Assembly: GCA_001799195.1 (NCBI GenBank)
Contig: MGSU01000244.1
Coordinates: 1-6,747, forward strand
Source of the DNA: Deltaproteobacteria bacterium RIFOXYA12_FULL_61_11
Lineage (GTDB): Bacteria; Bdellovibrionota_F; JAHFAK01; YA12-FULL-61-11
Direction of reading: 5' to 3'
Length of the DNA: 6,747 bases
Part shown: positions 1-5,969 of the stretch, in pieces
Numbering within the stretch: position 1 is the first letter of the stretch
Layout: each line of letters begins with the position of its first letter
Position numbers and translations under genes: made by a program
Notes under the pieces: generated by a model
The model's database searches: none
What the model saw: the letters and a program-made list of their open reading frames with translations, nothing else
Told to the model about the DNA's origin: nothing

Positions 1-48
1 CGCAAGCATGAGCATGGTGGGGGCGACCGCAAGGATGCGGACCTCCAA
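1..48 (-). CDS. N-terminal fragment of a possible glycosyltransferase, cut by the window edge
   Basis: Only about 16 codons are visible, starting at a TTG (46-48) and running off the left edge. They translate as (M)EVRILAVAPTMLMLA. A short charged start followed by a hydrophobic beta strand and an Ala-Pro-Thr turn is how many GT-B (GT4) glycosyltransferases begin. The reading frame is open upstream to a TAG near 132-134, so the start is uncertain, and no convincing ribosome binding site precedes the TTG. The gene lies about 100 bases downstream of the small membrane protein on the same strand and close to two other glycosyltransferases, which makes the guess reasonable. With so few residues this remains a weak call. 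Confidence 0.3.
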   Translation of the reverse strand, partial: MEVRILAVAPTMLMLA

Positions 49-148
49 GCGACGCGCAGGATGCAGCGGCGTTGGGGTGAGAGGCGACAGGACCCCTTGC
101 CCACCCAAGACTGAACACGTAATCGCTTCTATCGAGTTGTCGTGCGCT

Positions 149-568
149 TCAACCCTGGGGACCGCACATTTCCCAGATCAGACCGAGGAAGTGGGGACCG
201 GGGAACAGGTCGATGCCGAGACTGACCTTGACTGTATAGAAGATAAGAAAGGTCATGACGGTCAGGACCAGGATTTCGAGTACGAGGATCGAGGATGCGA
301 CGAACCTGTTGGAGGTCCAACGCTGCCGGCCCTGGTTCGAAGAGCGGAGAAGTCTCCGCCGGTCTATACCGATGAAGAAGACACAATAGAGGCGTCGTAC
401 GAACCAGAAGGAGAAGCGCAGGTCGAGGAGTTTCTTCGAGGGCGGCCTGCACGCCATGGTGATAACCCTGCGAATCTCGTTCTTCTGGTCATAGTTCAGT
501 TGGTGTGCAATCTCGGGGTCGATCTTGTCGAAGAAGTAATCCGGGGAGCGGTATTGGGGTTTCTTCAT
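149..568 (-). CDS. Small conserved-looking membrane protein of unknown function (139 aa)
   Basis: Starting at ATG 566-568, the protein begins MKKPQYRSPDYFFDKIDPEI. A charged N-terminal part (residues 1-45) is followed by a semi-hydrophobic stretch (about 48-67), a basic GIDRRR turn (67-72), a strong membrane helix (about 89-113) and the ending LGIDLFPGPHF. Both termini look like those of small bacterial proteins of about 140-150 residues that I recall near polysaccharide genes; I know of no established function. An in-frame ATG at 674-676 would add 36 residues. I prefer the shorter start because the family-like part begins at it, but neither start has a strong ribosome binding site. Two helices separated by a basic loop suggest an inner-membrane protein. 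It is divergent from the 791 glycosyltransferase, and its neighbours suggest a role in envelope glycan synthesis, which is inference only. Confidence 0.6.
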   Translation of the reverse strand: MKKPQYRSPDYFFDKIDPEIAHQLNYDQKNEIRRVITMACRPPSKKLLDLRFSFWFVRRLYCVFFIGIDRRRLLRSSNQGRQRWTSNRFVASSILVLEILVLTVMTFLIFYTVKVSLGIDLFPGPHFLGLIWEMCGPQG

Positions 569-727
569 CTCGCTCTGAGGCGCAGGGGGCGTCCTGAAGT
601 TCTCGTTGACCCACCATCCATCGCAGATCGCTCGGCTCAATGCAACCTCGGTTTCTCCGGGGAGTACCCCAGCCATGGTCTCGGTGTCGGGATTCCCGCG
701 GCGTTGGGCGAAACCCCCCGAAAGGAC

Positions 728-756
728 TTGTCATCTTCAGGGGAATGACCTAGGTT
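728..756 (+). promoter_or_regulatory. Sigma70-like promoter for the glycosyltransferase pair
   Basis: A -35 box TTGTCA (728-733; five of six bases match TTGACA) is followed after exactly 17 bases by TAGGTT (751-756), which keeps the first, second and last bases of TATAAT. Transcription would start near 763, leaving a leader of about 28 bases before the TTG start at 791. The architecture closely matches the promoter at 5923-5951. The call comes from sequence reading only. Confidence 0.45.
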
Positions 757-790
757 CAGCCCTGGGTGGACCATGACGTGACGAGACTCC

Positions 791-1978
791 TTGGCCGAGC
801 TCCGCCTCCTGTATATCGCTAATCAGTACTTCCCCTCCACGTATGTGGATTCGCTGCAGGTCCTGCGCACGTTGACGGCTTTGGCCAGGCAAGGGCTTGA
901 GATCACCCTCGCGCTGCCGAAACTCTTACGGGTGCCTCCGGAACGGGACGAAAGGGTACGGCACCGCATCGAGACCTACTACGGGCTCTCCTTGGCCGGC
1001 TTACACCTCCGTTTCCTACCGACTTGGTTCCGCACCGCACGGCAATTCGAGAAGGATCTGCCGGGGATGATGCTGGCCTGGGGAAACGGTCTTCCCACCC
1101 ATGACCTCATCTACACGCGCTATTACCTGCCCCTCCTCGCCGCGGGTCTGAGCGGCAAGCCGGTGTTGTTCGAAAGCCATTACGACCTGCCCAGATTGTA
1201 TCCCCGCCGCTTCACCTTCCTGCGTTGGTTGGCCAGACAGGAGCATTGTATCGGATTGGTGACCAATTCGGCCATGACCTCGGGCATCATGCGTGAGAAC
1301 GGTATTCCCGCGCCGCTGGTGGTCACGGCTTACAACGGCTACGAGGTCGAACAATTCGCCGAACCGAGGTCTCGCGAGGAGGCGCGCCGCGCATTGGGGC
1401 TCCCGGCGAAGGGGTCGATGGTGCTGTATGGCGGTGGTACCGGAGGCAACAAGAACCTCGCTTTCCTCCTCCGCTTGGCAGAGAGGGTCCCGGAGGCAGA
1501 ATTCTACCTCGCCGGTCCACCGACCGAGGAACTCCGCGCCGAGGCGGGACGGCTGAAGAATTTCCACCTCATGGGTTGGTTGGAGCCACGTCGCTATCCG
1601 CTGGCTCTGTGGGCTGCCGACGCTCTGTTCATCCCTCCTTCGGATCCCCGACAACCCCGCTATGCCAATACCTTGTTACCGATCAAAGTGTTTCAATACC
1701 TTGCCGCGGGTAGACCGATCGTGGCCTCTGATCAGAGGGATCTGCGGGAAGTGCTCGACGAAACGACGGCCGCTCTGTTTCCAGGTGATCGGGTCGATGA
1801 AGCCGCCGTCATCCTGCGCAAGGTCCTGCGCGACCGGGTTTATGCCTCGAGGCTCGGCGAAGCCGCTCGAGTACGCGCCCCGGCTTACACCTGGGACGCT
1901 CGGGCCGTGGTCCTGGTGGATTTTCTGCGGCGTCGGAAGGAGGTCTTGGCTCGTTTCGCCACGGGGTCGCCCCGGTGA
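791..1978 (+). CDS. GT4-type (GT-B fold) glycosyltransferase, first of a tandem pair
   Basis: This 395-residue protein probably moves a sugar from an activated nucleotide sugar onto a growing surface glycan at the cytoplasmic face of the inner membrane; donor and acceptor cannot be read from sequence. The N-terminal Rossmann domain starts RLLYIANQYFPSTYVDSLQV (residues 5-24), with FESHYDLPRL (127-136) and YNGYEVEQF (181-189) at the expected places. The C-terminal domain carries YGGGTGGNKN (213-222), AGPPTEEL (241-248), then LLPIKVFQYLAAGRPIVASD (295-314) and DLREVLDE (317-324). The usual EX7E pair is replaced by Thr294 and Gln302. TTG at 791 is the only sensible start: an in-frame TGA lies at 779-781 and the beta strand begins at once. 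Its stop overlaps the next gene by four bases. Length is normal for GT4. It is a clear paralogue of its neighbour. Confidence 0.88.
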   Translation: MAELRLLYIANQYFPSTYVDSLQVLRTLTALARQGLEITLALPKLLRVPPERDERVRHRIETYYGLSLAGLHLRFLPTWFRTARQFEKDLPGMMLAWGNGLPTHDLIYTRYYLPLLAAGLSGKPVLFESHYDLPRLYPRRFTFLRWLARQEHCIGLVTNSAMTSGIMRENGIPAPLVVTAYNGYEVEQFAEPRSREEARRALGLPAKGSMVLYGGGTGGNKNLAFLLRLAERVPEAEFYLAGPPTEELRAEAGRLKNFHLMGWLEPRRYPLALWAADALFIPPSDPRQPRYANTLLPIKVFQYLAAGRPIVASDQRDLREVLDETTAALFPGDRVDEAAVILRKVLRDRVYASRLGEAARVRAPAYTWDARAVVLVDFLRRRKEVLARFATGSPR

Positions 1979-3168
1979 GTGGCTCTGACCTACCCCGGAT
2001 CGGAGAAGCCCCTGTGCGGCTCGTGTACGTGGCCAATCAATATCTGCCCTCGAACTATGTCGATAGTATCCAGGTGATCAAGACCGTCGAAGCCCTGGCT
2101 CTGGCAGGCGCTCGGGTCAGTCTGGTGGTGCCGGCGGTGCTCACCTGGCCCCCGCTCACCCGAGCCCGGTTGGAACGGAGGATCGCCGAGTTCTACGGGC
2201 TCGACGACCTGCCTTTCGACCTCCTTCCCGTGCCGACCCTGCCTCGTACGGCCTGGGAGTTCGAGAAAGAGCTTCCTGGCCTCTTTGCGCCGCTCTTCAC
2301 CTCACGTCGGTCGGACACCGTGTTCTATACCAGGTATTGGCTGCCCTTTTACACGGCCTGCTGGTTCCACCCCCGGGTGGTCTTCGAGACCCATCGAGAC
2401 GTGGCTAAGCTGCACCCGCTCAGTTTTCGCTACCTCCGCTGGGCCTCGCAGCGTCGGAATCTCCTCGCCGTGGTTACCAATGCGGACCTCGTGACCGGTC
2501 TCCTCCGAGAGGGAGGTGTTTGTGCCGAGAAAGTGGTCACGGTCCACAACGGGCATGATGGCTCCCTCTTTGCCGAACCCCTGGATTCCGCTGAGGCGCG
2601 CAGGAGGACCGGTTTGCCCCTGGGACGGCACCTGGTGTTCTACGGGGGGACGATCGGCGCTCACAAGGCACCCGAAGTCCTGCTCGCCTTGGCCCGGCAG
2701 TGCAAAGACCTGTTGTTCTGCATTGCTGGTGAGGCAACCCCGGCCTTCCGAGAGGCTGCCCTGAGCTGCGGCAATGTCCTGCTGACCGGATGGCTCGGAC
2801 CCGAGGCTTTGCGCGACCACCTCGCGGCGGCCGACGTCCTGCTGATTCCACCGAGCTCGCGCCCGTTGCTCGAGGCGCGCAGGACTCTGTTACCCCTCAA
2901 ACTCTATCAGTATCTCGCTGCCGGCAGGCCGATCGTGGCTCCCGATCTGCCCGACATCCGCGAAGTCCTCGATGGGGACAACGCCCTTTTGGTGGCCCCT
3001 GATCGGTTGGAGGACGGAGTGATGGCCCTGCGTCGGCTCCTTGCCGGACCAGACCTCTCGGCAAAGCTTGCCAAGGCCGCGCTGCAGACTGCGAAGAGAT
3101 ATACCTGGGTTACACGCGGGCAGAGATTGCTCGCGATCCTCGAAGCACGCTTGCGCCGGGGAAACTGA
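1975..3168 (+). CDS. GT4-type (GT-B fold) glycosyltransferase, second of a tandem pair
   Basis: This protein is a homologue of the preceding gene, up to 397 residues long. Conserved blocks in order are RLVYVANQYLPSNYVDSIQV (residues 15-34), FETHRDVAKL (137-146), HNGHDGSLF (191-199), YGGTIGAHK (223-231), LLPLKLYQYLAAGRPIVAPD (305-324) and DIREVLDGDN (327-336). As in its neighbour, the EX7E positions are Thr304 and Gln312. The span given starts at GTG 1975, which overlaps the upstream stop (GTGA) and suggests translational coupling. GTG 2014 is at least as good a start: it has GGAG eight bases upstream and gives MRLVYVANQ, without the 13-residue loose leader. Co-transcription suggests the two enzymes add successive sugars to the same glycan, or act as a pair; that is inference. 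Donor and acceptor are unknown. Confidence 0.88.
   Translation: MSGSDLPRIGEAPVRLVYVANQYLPSNYVDSIQVIKTVEALALAGARVSLVVPAVLTWPPLTRARLERRIAEFYGLDDLPFDLLPVPTLPRTAWEFEKELPGLFAPLFTSRRSDTVFYTRYWLPFYTACWFHPRVVFETHRDVAKLHPLSFRYLRWASQRRNLLAVVTNADLVTGLLREGGVCAEKVVTVHNGHDGSLFAEPLDSAEARRRTGLPLGRHLVFYGGTIGAHKAPEVLLALARQCKDLLFCIAGEATPAFREAALSCGNVLLTGWLGPEALRDHLAAADVLLIPPSSRPLLEARRTLLPLKLYQYLAAGRPIVAPDLPDIREVLDGDNALLVAPDRLEDGVMALRRLLAGPDLSAKLAKAALQTAKRYTWVTRGQRLLAILEARLRRGN
2002..2016 (+). promoter_or_regulatory. Ribosome binding site and alternative GTG start of the second glycosyltransferase
   Basis: GGAG (2002-2005) lies eight bases before GTG 2014-2016, ideal Shine-Dalgarno spacing. The GTG at 1975 has no comparable site and would depend on coupling to the upstream stop. 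This favours a protein starting MRLVYVANQ, as compact at its N terminus as the upstream paralogue. Confidence 0.5.
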
Positions 3169-3190
3169 GGAATAGGGAGAGTCGAAAAAC

Positions 3191-4483
3191 TCAGATGCCG
3201 ATGTTCAGCGAGAGTCCGATCTGACGGGAGGTCCGGGCGTTGCGCGAAGTGCCGAGCTTGTCCTCAAAGTAATACACACCGAGCTTGGCGATCCAGAGAT
3301 CCACGTCGATACCGGCGGAGTTCAGCGGGACGGTGATCCCGAAGAGGGAGGCCGGAGAGAGTTGGCTCAAGCCGGTACGAACGGCCAAGCGGTCCCAGAT
3401 GGACAGCTCGATGCCGGTGTTGATCATGTTCGCCACGTCGACGTCGCGGTTGAGGTCGCGCACGTCGAGGGAGTACGTCAACCGGGTCGGACCGAACTCC
3501 GGGCTGATGGCGACGCCCACGCCGAGGCTCTGTTCGATGGTCTTGAACTTGCGGATGGTCTCGGGGTTGAACGCCTCGTCCTCATCGATGTCCATTTGGA
3601 ACCTGGTGTTGCCGACATCCTGCCAGGCCACGCCGACCGTGGGTTTCAGCAGCCGGAAGGTCTCGGTGAGCGCGGGGATGTCGATGGCGTCGGTGAAGGC
3701 GATCAGGTGGGATTTGATACCGAGGTCCACGCCGAGGCCGTACCCTTGCCGATCGACCAGTTTATTCATGTCGGTGAGGTCATCGACCATGGTTTGCATG
3801 TTGCTCTTGCCCGTTTTCGAGTCCTTGCCGGTCATCTCGGCGAACTCGACCTCGAGCGGTTGGAAGACCCGGTAGAGGCCCTTCAGGGAGGCGCCGGTGA
3901 TGAGACCCTTGTCGAGCCAACTCATGGCAAAGCCCATCGAGGCTCCGGCCGTGGCGTAGGCCTCGGCGGTGAAGCGGGGGACTACCTTGTTCTGCATGTC
4001 CAGGCCAATGGCCGGGGTGGCAAAGGTGCGCAGGCTGAAGTTCTTGACCGTGAAGCCCGGGGCGGTGAGGCCGAGGATGAAGGGGTGGTAGGTGCCGATC
4101 ATGGGATCGATCCAGTCGATCACCTGGGTGACCTGGTCGGCCTGGGATTTTTCGCCGAGAGTCTTTGCATCTTTCCTGATCAGCATGCCGGTCTCGAAGA
4201 GTTGGTACGAGAAGCGCGGGGCCACACCCACGAGATGGACGTACCAGGTTTTGACGTCGGCGAGACCGGCCGGGTTGTAGAACAGCGCGCTCGGGTCGTC
4301 GGCCACTGCGATGAAGGCATTACCCATGCCTTTGGGTCTGAGATCGGTACCCAGGATCTCGGGCGAGCTGAGTTGCGCGACGGCAGTGGAGCCGAGAAGC
4401 ATCGAGAAGAGGACGAAGCTCAGGACAGTGGTGCTGTTCATGGTCGAGTCCTTGCCTGGACGGGTTGTGCGGGTCGTGTTCAT
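3191..4483 (-). CDS. Outer-membrane beta-barrel protein, PorV/UPF0164-like
   Basis: This 430-residue protein is predicted to be exported and inserted in the outer membrane. A signal peptide has a basic n-region (Arg5, Arg8, Lys11), a hydrophobic core (about 20-31) and a cleavage site AVA|Q at residues 36/37. The mature protein opens with RPKGMGNAFIAVADD (49-63) and SALFYNPAGLA (65-75). A Gly-Met-Gly-x-Ala motif followed by Asn-Pro-Ala-Gly-Leu is the hallmark of the PorV/PorQ, UPF0164 and FadL-like barrel group. The rest alternates hydrophobic and polar residues and ends GLSLNIGI, a typical last barrel strand. A start at Met15 (4441) has an acceptable AAGGA, but the signal peptide would then lack its positive charges, so ATG 4483 is preferred. 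The gene is second in an operon with the lipoprotein upstream. PorV-like proteins include transporters and secretion-system partners; which applies here is not evident. Confidence 0.85.
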   Translation of the reverse strand: MNTTRTTRPGKDSTMNSTTVLSFVLFSMLLGSTAVAQLSSPEILGTDLRPKGMGNAFIAVADDPSALFYNPAGLADVKTWYVHLVGVAPRFSYQLFETGMLIRKDAKTLGEKSQADQVTQVIDWIDPMIGTYHPFILGLTAPGFTVKNFSLRTFATPAIGLDMQNKVVPRFTAEAYATAGASMGFAMSWLDKGLITGASLKGLYRVFQPLEVEFAEMTGKDSKTGKSNMQTMVDDLTDMNKLVDRQGYGLGVDLGIKSHLIAFTDAIDIPALTETFRLLKPTVGVAWQDVGNTRFQMDIDEDEAFNPETIRKFKTIEQSLGVGVAISPEFGPTRLTYSLDVRDLNRDVDVANMINTGIELSIWDRLAVRTGLSQLSPASLFGITVPLNSAGIDVDLWIAKLGVYYFEDKLGTSRNARTSRQIGLSLNIGI

Positions 4484-4489
4484 CGGGCG

Positions 4490-4495
4490 CCTCCT
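4490..4495 (-). promoter_or_regulatory. Ribosome binding site of the outer-membrane protein gene, overlapping the upstream stop
   Basis: A perfect AGGAGG reads leftwards here, six bases before ATG 4481-4483. Its first base is the last base of the TGA ending the lipoprotein gene (4495-4497). This fixes the longer start of the outer-membrane protein and ties its translation to the lipoprotein. Confidence 0.8.
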
Positions 4496-5874
4496 CAGAA
4501 ACCGACGTCGACGTCGAGGTCACTCTCCTCGGCGTCGGTGTCGATGTCGAAATCGAGGCCGCTCTGGTCGGCCGAGAGGTCTACCGCGATCCCATCGGGG
4601 ATGGTCGGAGCGATGGCACCATACTTCTCTGCGCAGCCTTTGGGATCCTCGATCATGCTGCAGCATTCGGTGCGGTTCTCGTTGCAACGCACACCGTTCT
4701 GGGTGGCGATGAAGTCGGTCAGGGCCGCTTCCATGGCCGCGTCCTGATCCATGAATTGTTCGTAGGTCGCGATGTTCTCGTCGATGTCCTCGCGCAACTT
4801 CTTCATGTTGGTAACGAAGGGGTCGTTGGTCGGGATGAGCCCGGAGTCGACGCAGCTCTTGGTGGTCATGTTGGTCATGTCCTCGAGGAAGCTCGAGGCC
4901 GCCTTGAGTTCGGAGAGGGCCTCGTCGAAACCAACGCCGTTGGTCAGGTTTAGGGCCATGGCCGCCGCGCCTTCGTCGCTGGAGAGGCTTTCGGAGACTT
5001 CGTCCAGGGTTCCTCCCATGACGTTGACCGAGATCACCGAGGAGCGGATGATGCTGGTGAAGCAGGAGATGGTCGCGATCGTGGTCAGACCTTTGTTCTG
5101 GGCAGCGCGGATGGAGTCGTCATCGTCCCATTCTTTGGGCCGACGGTCGAGGATGTCGTCGGTTGCGGCGAGGCAGGCTTCTTCCTTCTTCGTGCAGGCG
5201 GTATCTCCCGCGGCACAAGCTGGTACTTGTTCACAGCATTTCTCGGAGGTGCGACCCACCAGGTTGAGGCAGACCTCGAGGGCGAAGTTGCCCTGGTACA
5301 CCCCATCGACCAGGTTGAGCATTCCGAGGTTGGCGTCGAGCTTCTTCTTGCTGCGCAGCGGCTCGGGAATGAACTGACCAAGGAGGGAGAAGGTTCCCTG
5401 GGTGTCGTCAGAGCCGTTGACGGTCATCAGGTCGGCGATCATCTCCAATAAGGAGAGCCCGAGGCGACCGAGGAGCAGACTCAGGTAGGTGTCCGCGAGG
5501 CGCCGCTTGAGTTTGGTGAGCCGGACTTCTTCCAGTCGCTTCTCGTTGGAATCGGTGGCCTCGATTGCCGGCAATTTACTATCGTCGATCTGGCCTTCTT
5601 TCCCTTCGATCTTCTTGAAATACTTGCTGAGGGGTAAGGTGGGCTTCTTGTCTTCCTTCGCCTTCTCCTCGGCGGAGAGGCCGGTGAGGGGTACCGGGCT
5701 CTTGTAGGCTCCCAGTCTCTTGCTGATGGTGCGGAGGTCGCCGTTGAGGATCATGGCGGCCTCTTCGATATCGCCTTCGATCTCGGCGTACTTGCTGTCG
5801 GAGTTGGTGGTACAGGTCAGGAGGAGGAAGAGCAGCCCGAAGGCGGCCATCCCGAGGATCCAACGCGGCGACAT
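4495..5874 (-). CDS. Predicted Cys-rich lipoprotein with acidic C-terminal tail, unknown function
   Basis: This 459-residue protein starts MSPRWILGMAAF, with a hydrophobic stretch ending LLLTC and Cys21 as the likely lipidation site. The lipobox L-L-T-C is slightly off consensus. Thr at +2 gives no inner-membrane retention signal, so an outer-membrane lipoprotein is likely. The mature part looks mainly helical. It has a Lys/Glu-rich section (about 64-125), a Cys cluster at residues 202, 213, 214, 220, 227 and 234, single Cys at 271 and 341, and a second cluster at 397, 404, 405 and 414: twelve in all, suggesting disulphides in the periplasm or at the surface. The last 30 residues hold 11 Asp/Glu and no Lys/Arg, with an Asp-hydrophobic alternation (LDFDIDTD, SDLDVDVGF). 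ATG 5874 is preferred over an in-frame GTG at 5889, because the ribosome binding site lies between them. I do not recognise the family. It is first in an operon with the outer-membrane protein, a likely partner. Confidence 0.75.
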   Translation of the reverse strand: MSPRWILGMAAFGLLFLLLTCTTNSDSKYAEIEGDIEEAAMILNGDLRTISKRLGAYKSPVPLTGLSAEEKAKEDKKPTLPLSKYFKKIEGKEGQIDDSKLPAIEATDSNEKRLEEVRLTKLKRRLADTYLSLLLGRLGLSLLEMIADLMTVNGSDDTQGTFSLLGQFIPEPLRSKKKLDANLGMLNLVDGVYQGNFALEVCLNLVGRTSEKCCEQVPACAAGDTACTKKEEACLAATDDILDRRPKEWDDDDSIRAAQNKGLTTIATISCFTSIIRSSVISVNVMGGTLDEVSESLSSDEGAAAMALNLTNGVGFDEALSELKAASSFLEDMTNMTTKSCVDSGLIPTNDPFVTNMKKLREDIDENIATYEQFMDQDAAMEAALTDFIATQNGVRCNENRTECCSMIEDPKGCAEKYGAIAPTIPDGIAVDLSADQSGLDFDIDTDAEESDLDVDVGF

Positions 5875-5880
5875 AGTGCA

Positions 5881-5887
5881 CCCCCTC
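5881..5887 (-). promoter_or_regulatory. Ribosome binding site of the lipoprotein gene
   Basis: GAGGGGG reads leftwards six bases before ATG 5872-5874. It would lie inside the coding region if the GTG at 5887-5889 were used, so it decides for the ATG. Confidence 0.6.
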
Positions 5888-5922
5888 ACGTGGTTGTCCT
5901 AGGAAATCAACGACGGAACGGG

Positions 5923-5951
5923 AGCCTATGCTTCGGGTTGAGGGTTGTCAA
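5923..5951 (-). promoter_or_regulatory. Strong sigma70-like promoter of the lipoprotein/outer-membrane protein operon
   Basis: On the minus strand a perfect -35 TTGACA (5946-5951) is followed after exactly 17 bases by TAGGCT (5923-5928) as the -10 box. Transcription would start near 5916 and give a leader of about 40 bases. The -35 box lies 16 bases from the insertion sequence boundary at 5968, so the promoter belongs to the host flank and not to the element. No operator palindrome is evident. Confidence 0.65.
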
Positions 5952-5969
5952 GGATGTGTCTCCACCTTG

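Noticed and set aside
8-748. A 246-codon open frame on the plus strand at the left end
   Set aside because: It covers the complement of the small membrane protein gene, whose translation has clear helices and family-like ends. The plus-strand product has none.
1016-1654. A 212-codon minus-strand frame inside the first glycosyltransferase
   Set aside because: It lies fully within the conserved blocks of the plus-strand gene and has the Arg/Gly/Gln-rich composition of an antisense frame.
3179-3192. A small stem GAGT/ACTC beside an A/T run between the convergent genes
   Set aside because: Four base pairs are too weak for an intrinsic terminator, and the T-run (on the minus strand) falls in the loop instead of after the stem.
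4439-4441. Internal ATG as start of the outer-membrane protein
   Set aside because: It has an acceptable AAGGA, but the signal peptide would lose all its positive charges, and the upstream ATG at 4483 has a perfect AGGAGG.
4503-4516. A perfect 14-base palindrome (CGACGTCGACGTCG)
   Set aside because: It is explained by repeated Asp and Val codons in the acidic tail of the lipoprotein and lies inside the gene end, not upstream of a promoter.
3362-4747. A 461-codon open frame on the plus strand opposite the outer-membrane protein and lipoprotein genes
   Set aside because: Its product is a Gly/His/Val/Glu/Asp-rich string with no recognisable motif, which is how the complement of a GC-rich gene reads. 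The minus-strand genes there have signal peptides, ribosome binding sites and family motifs.
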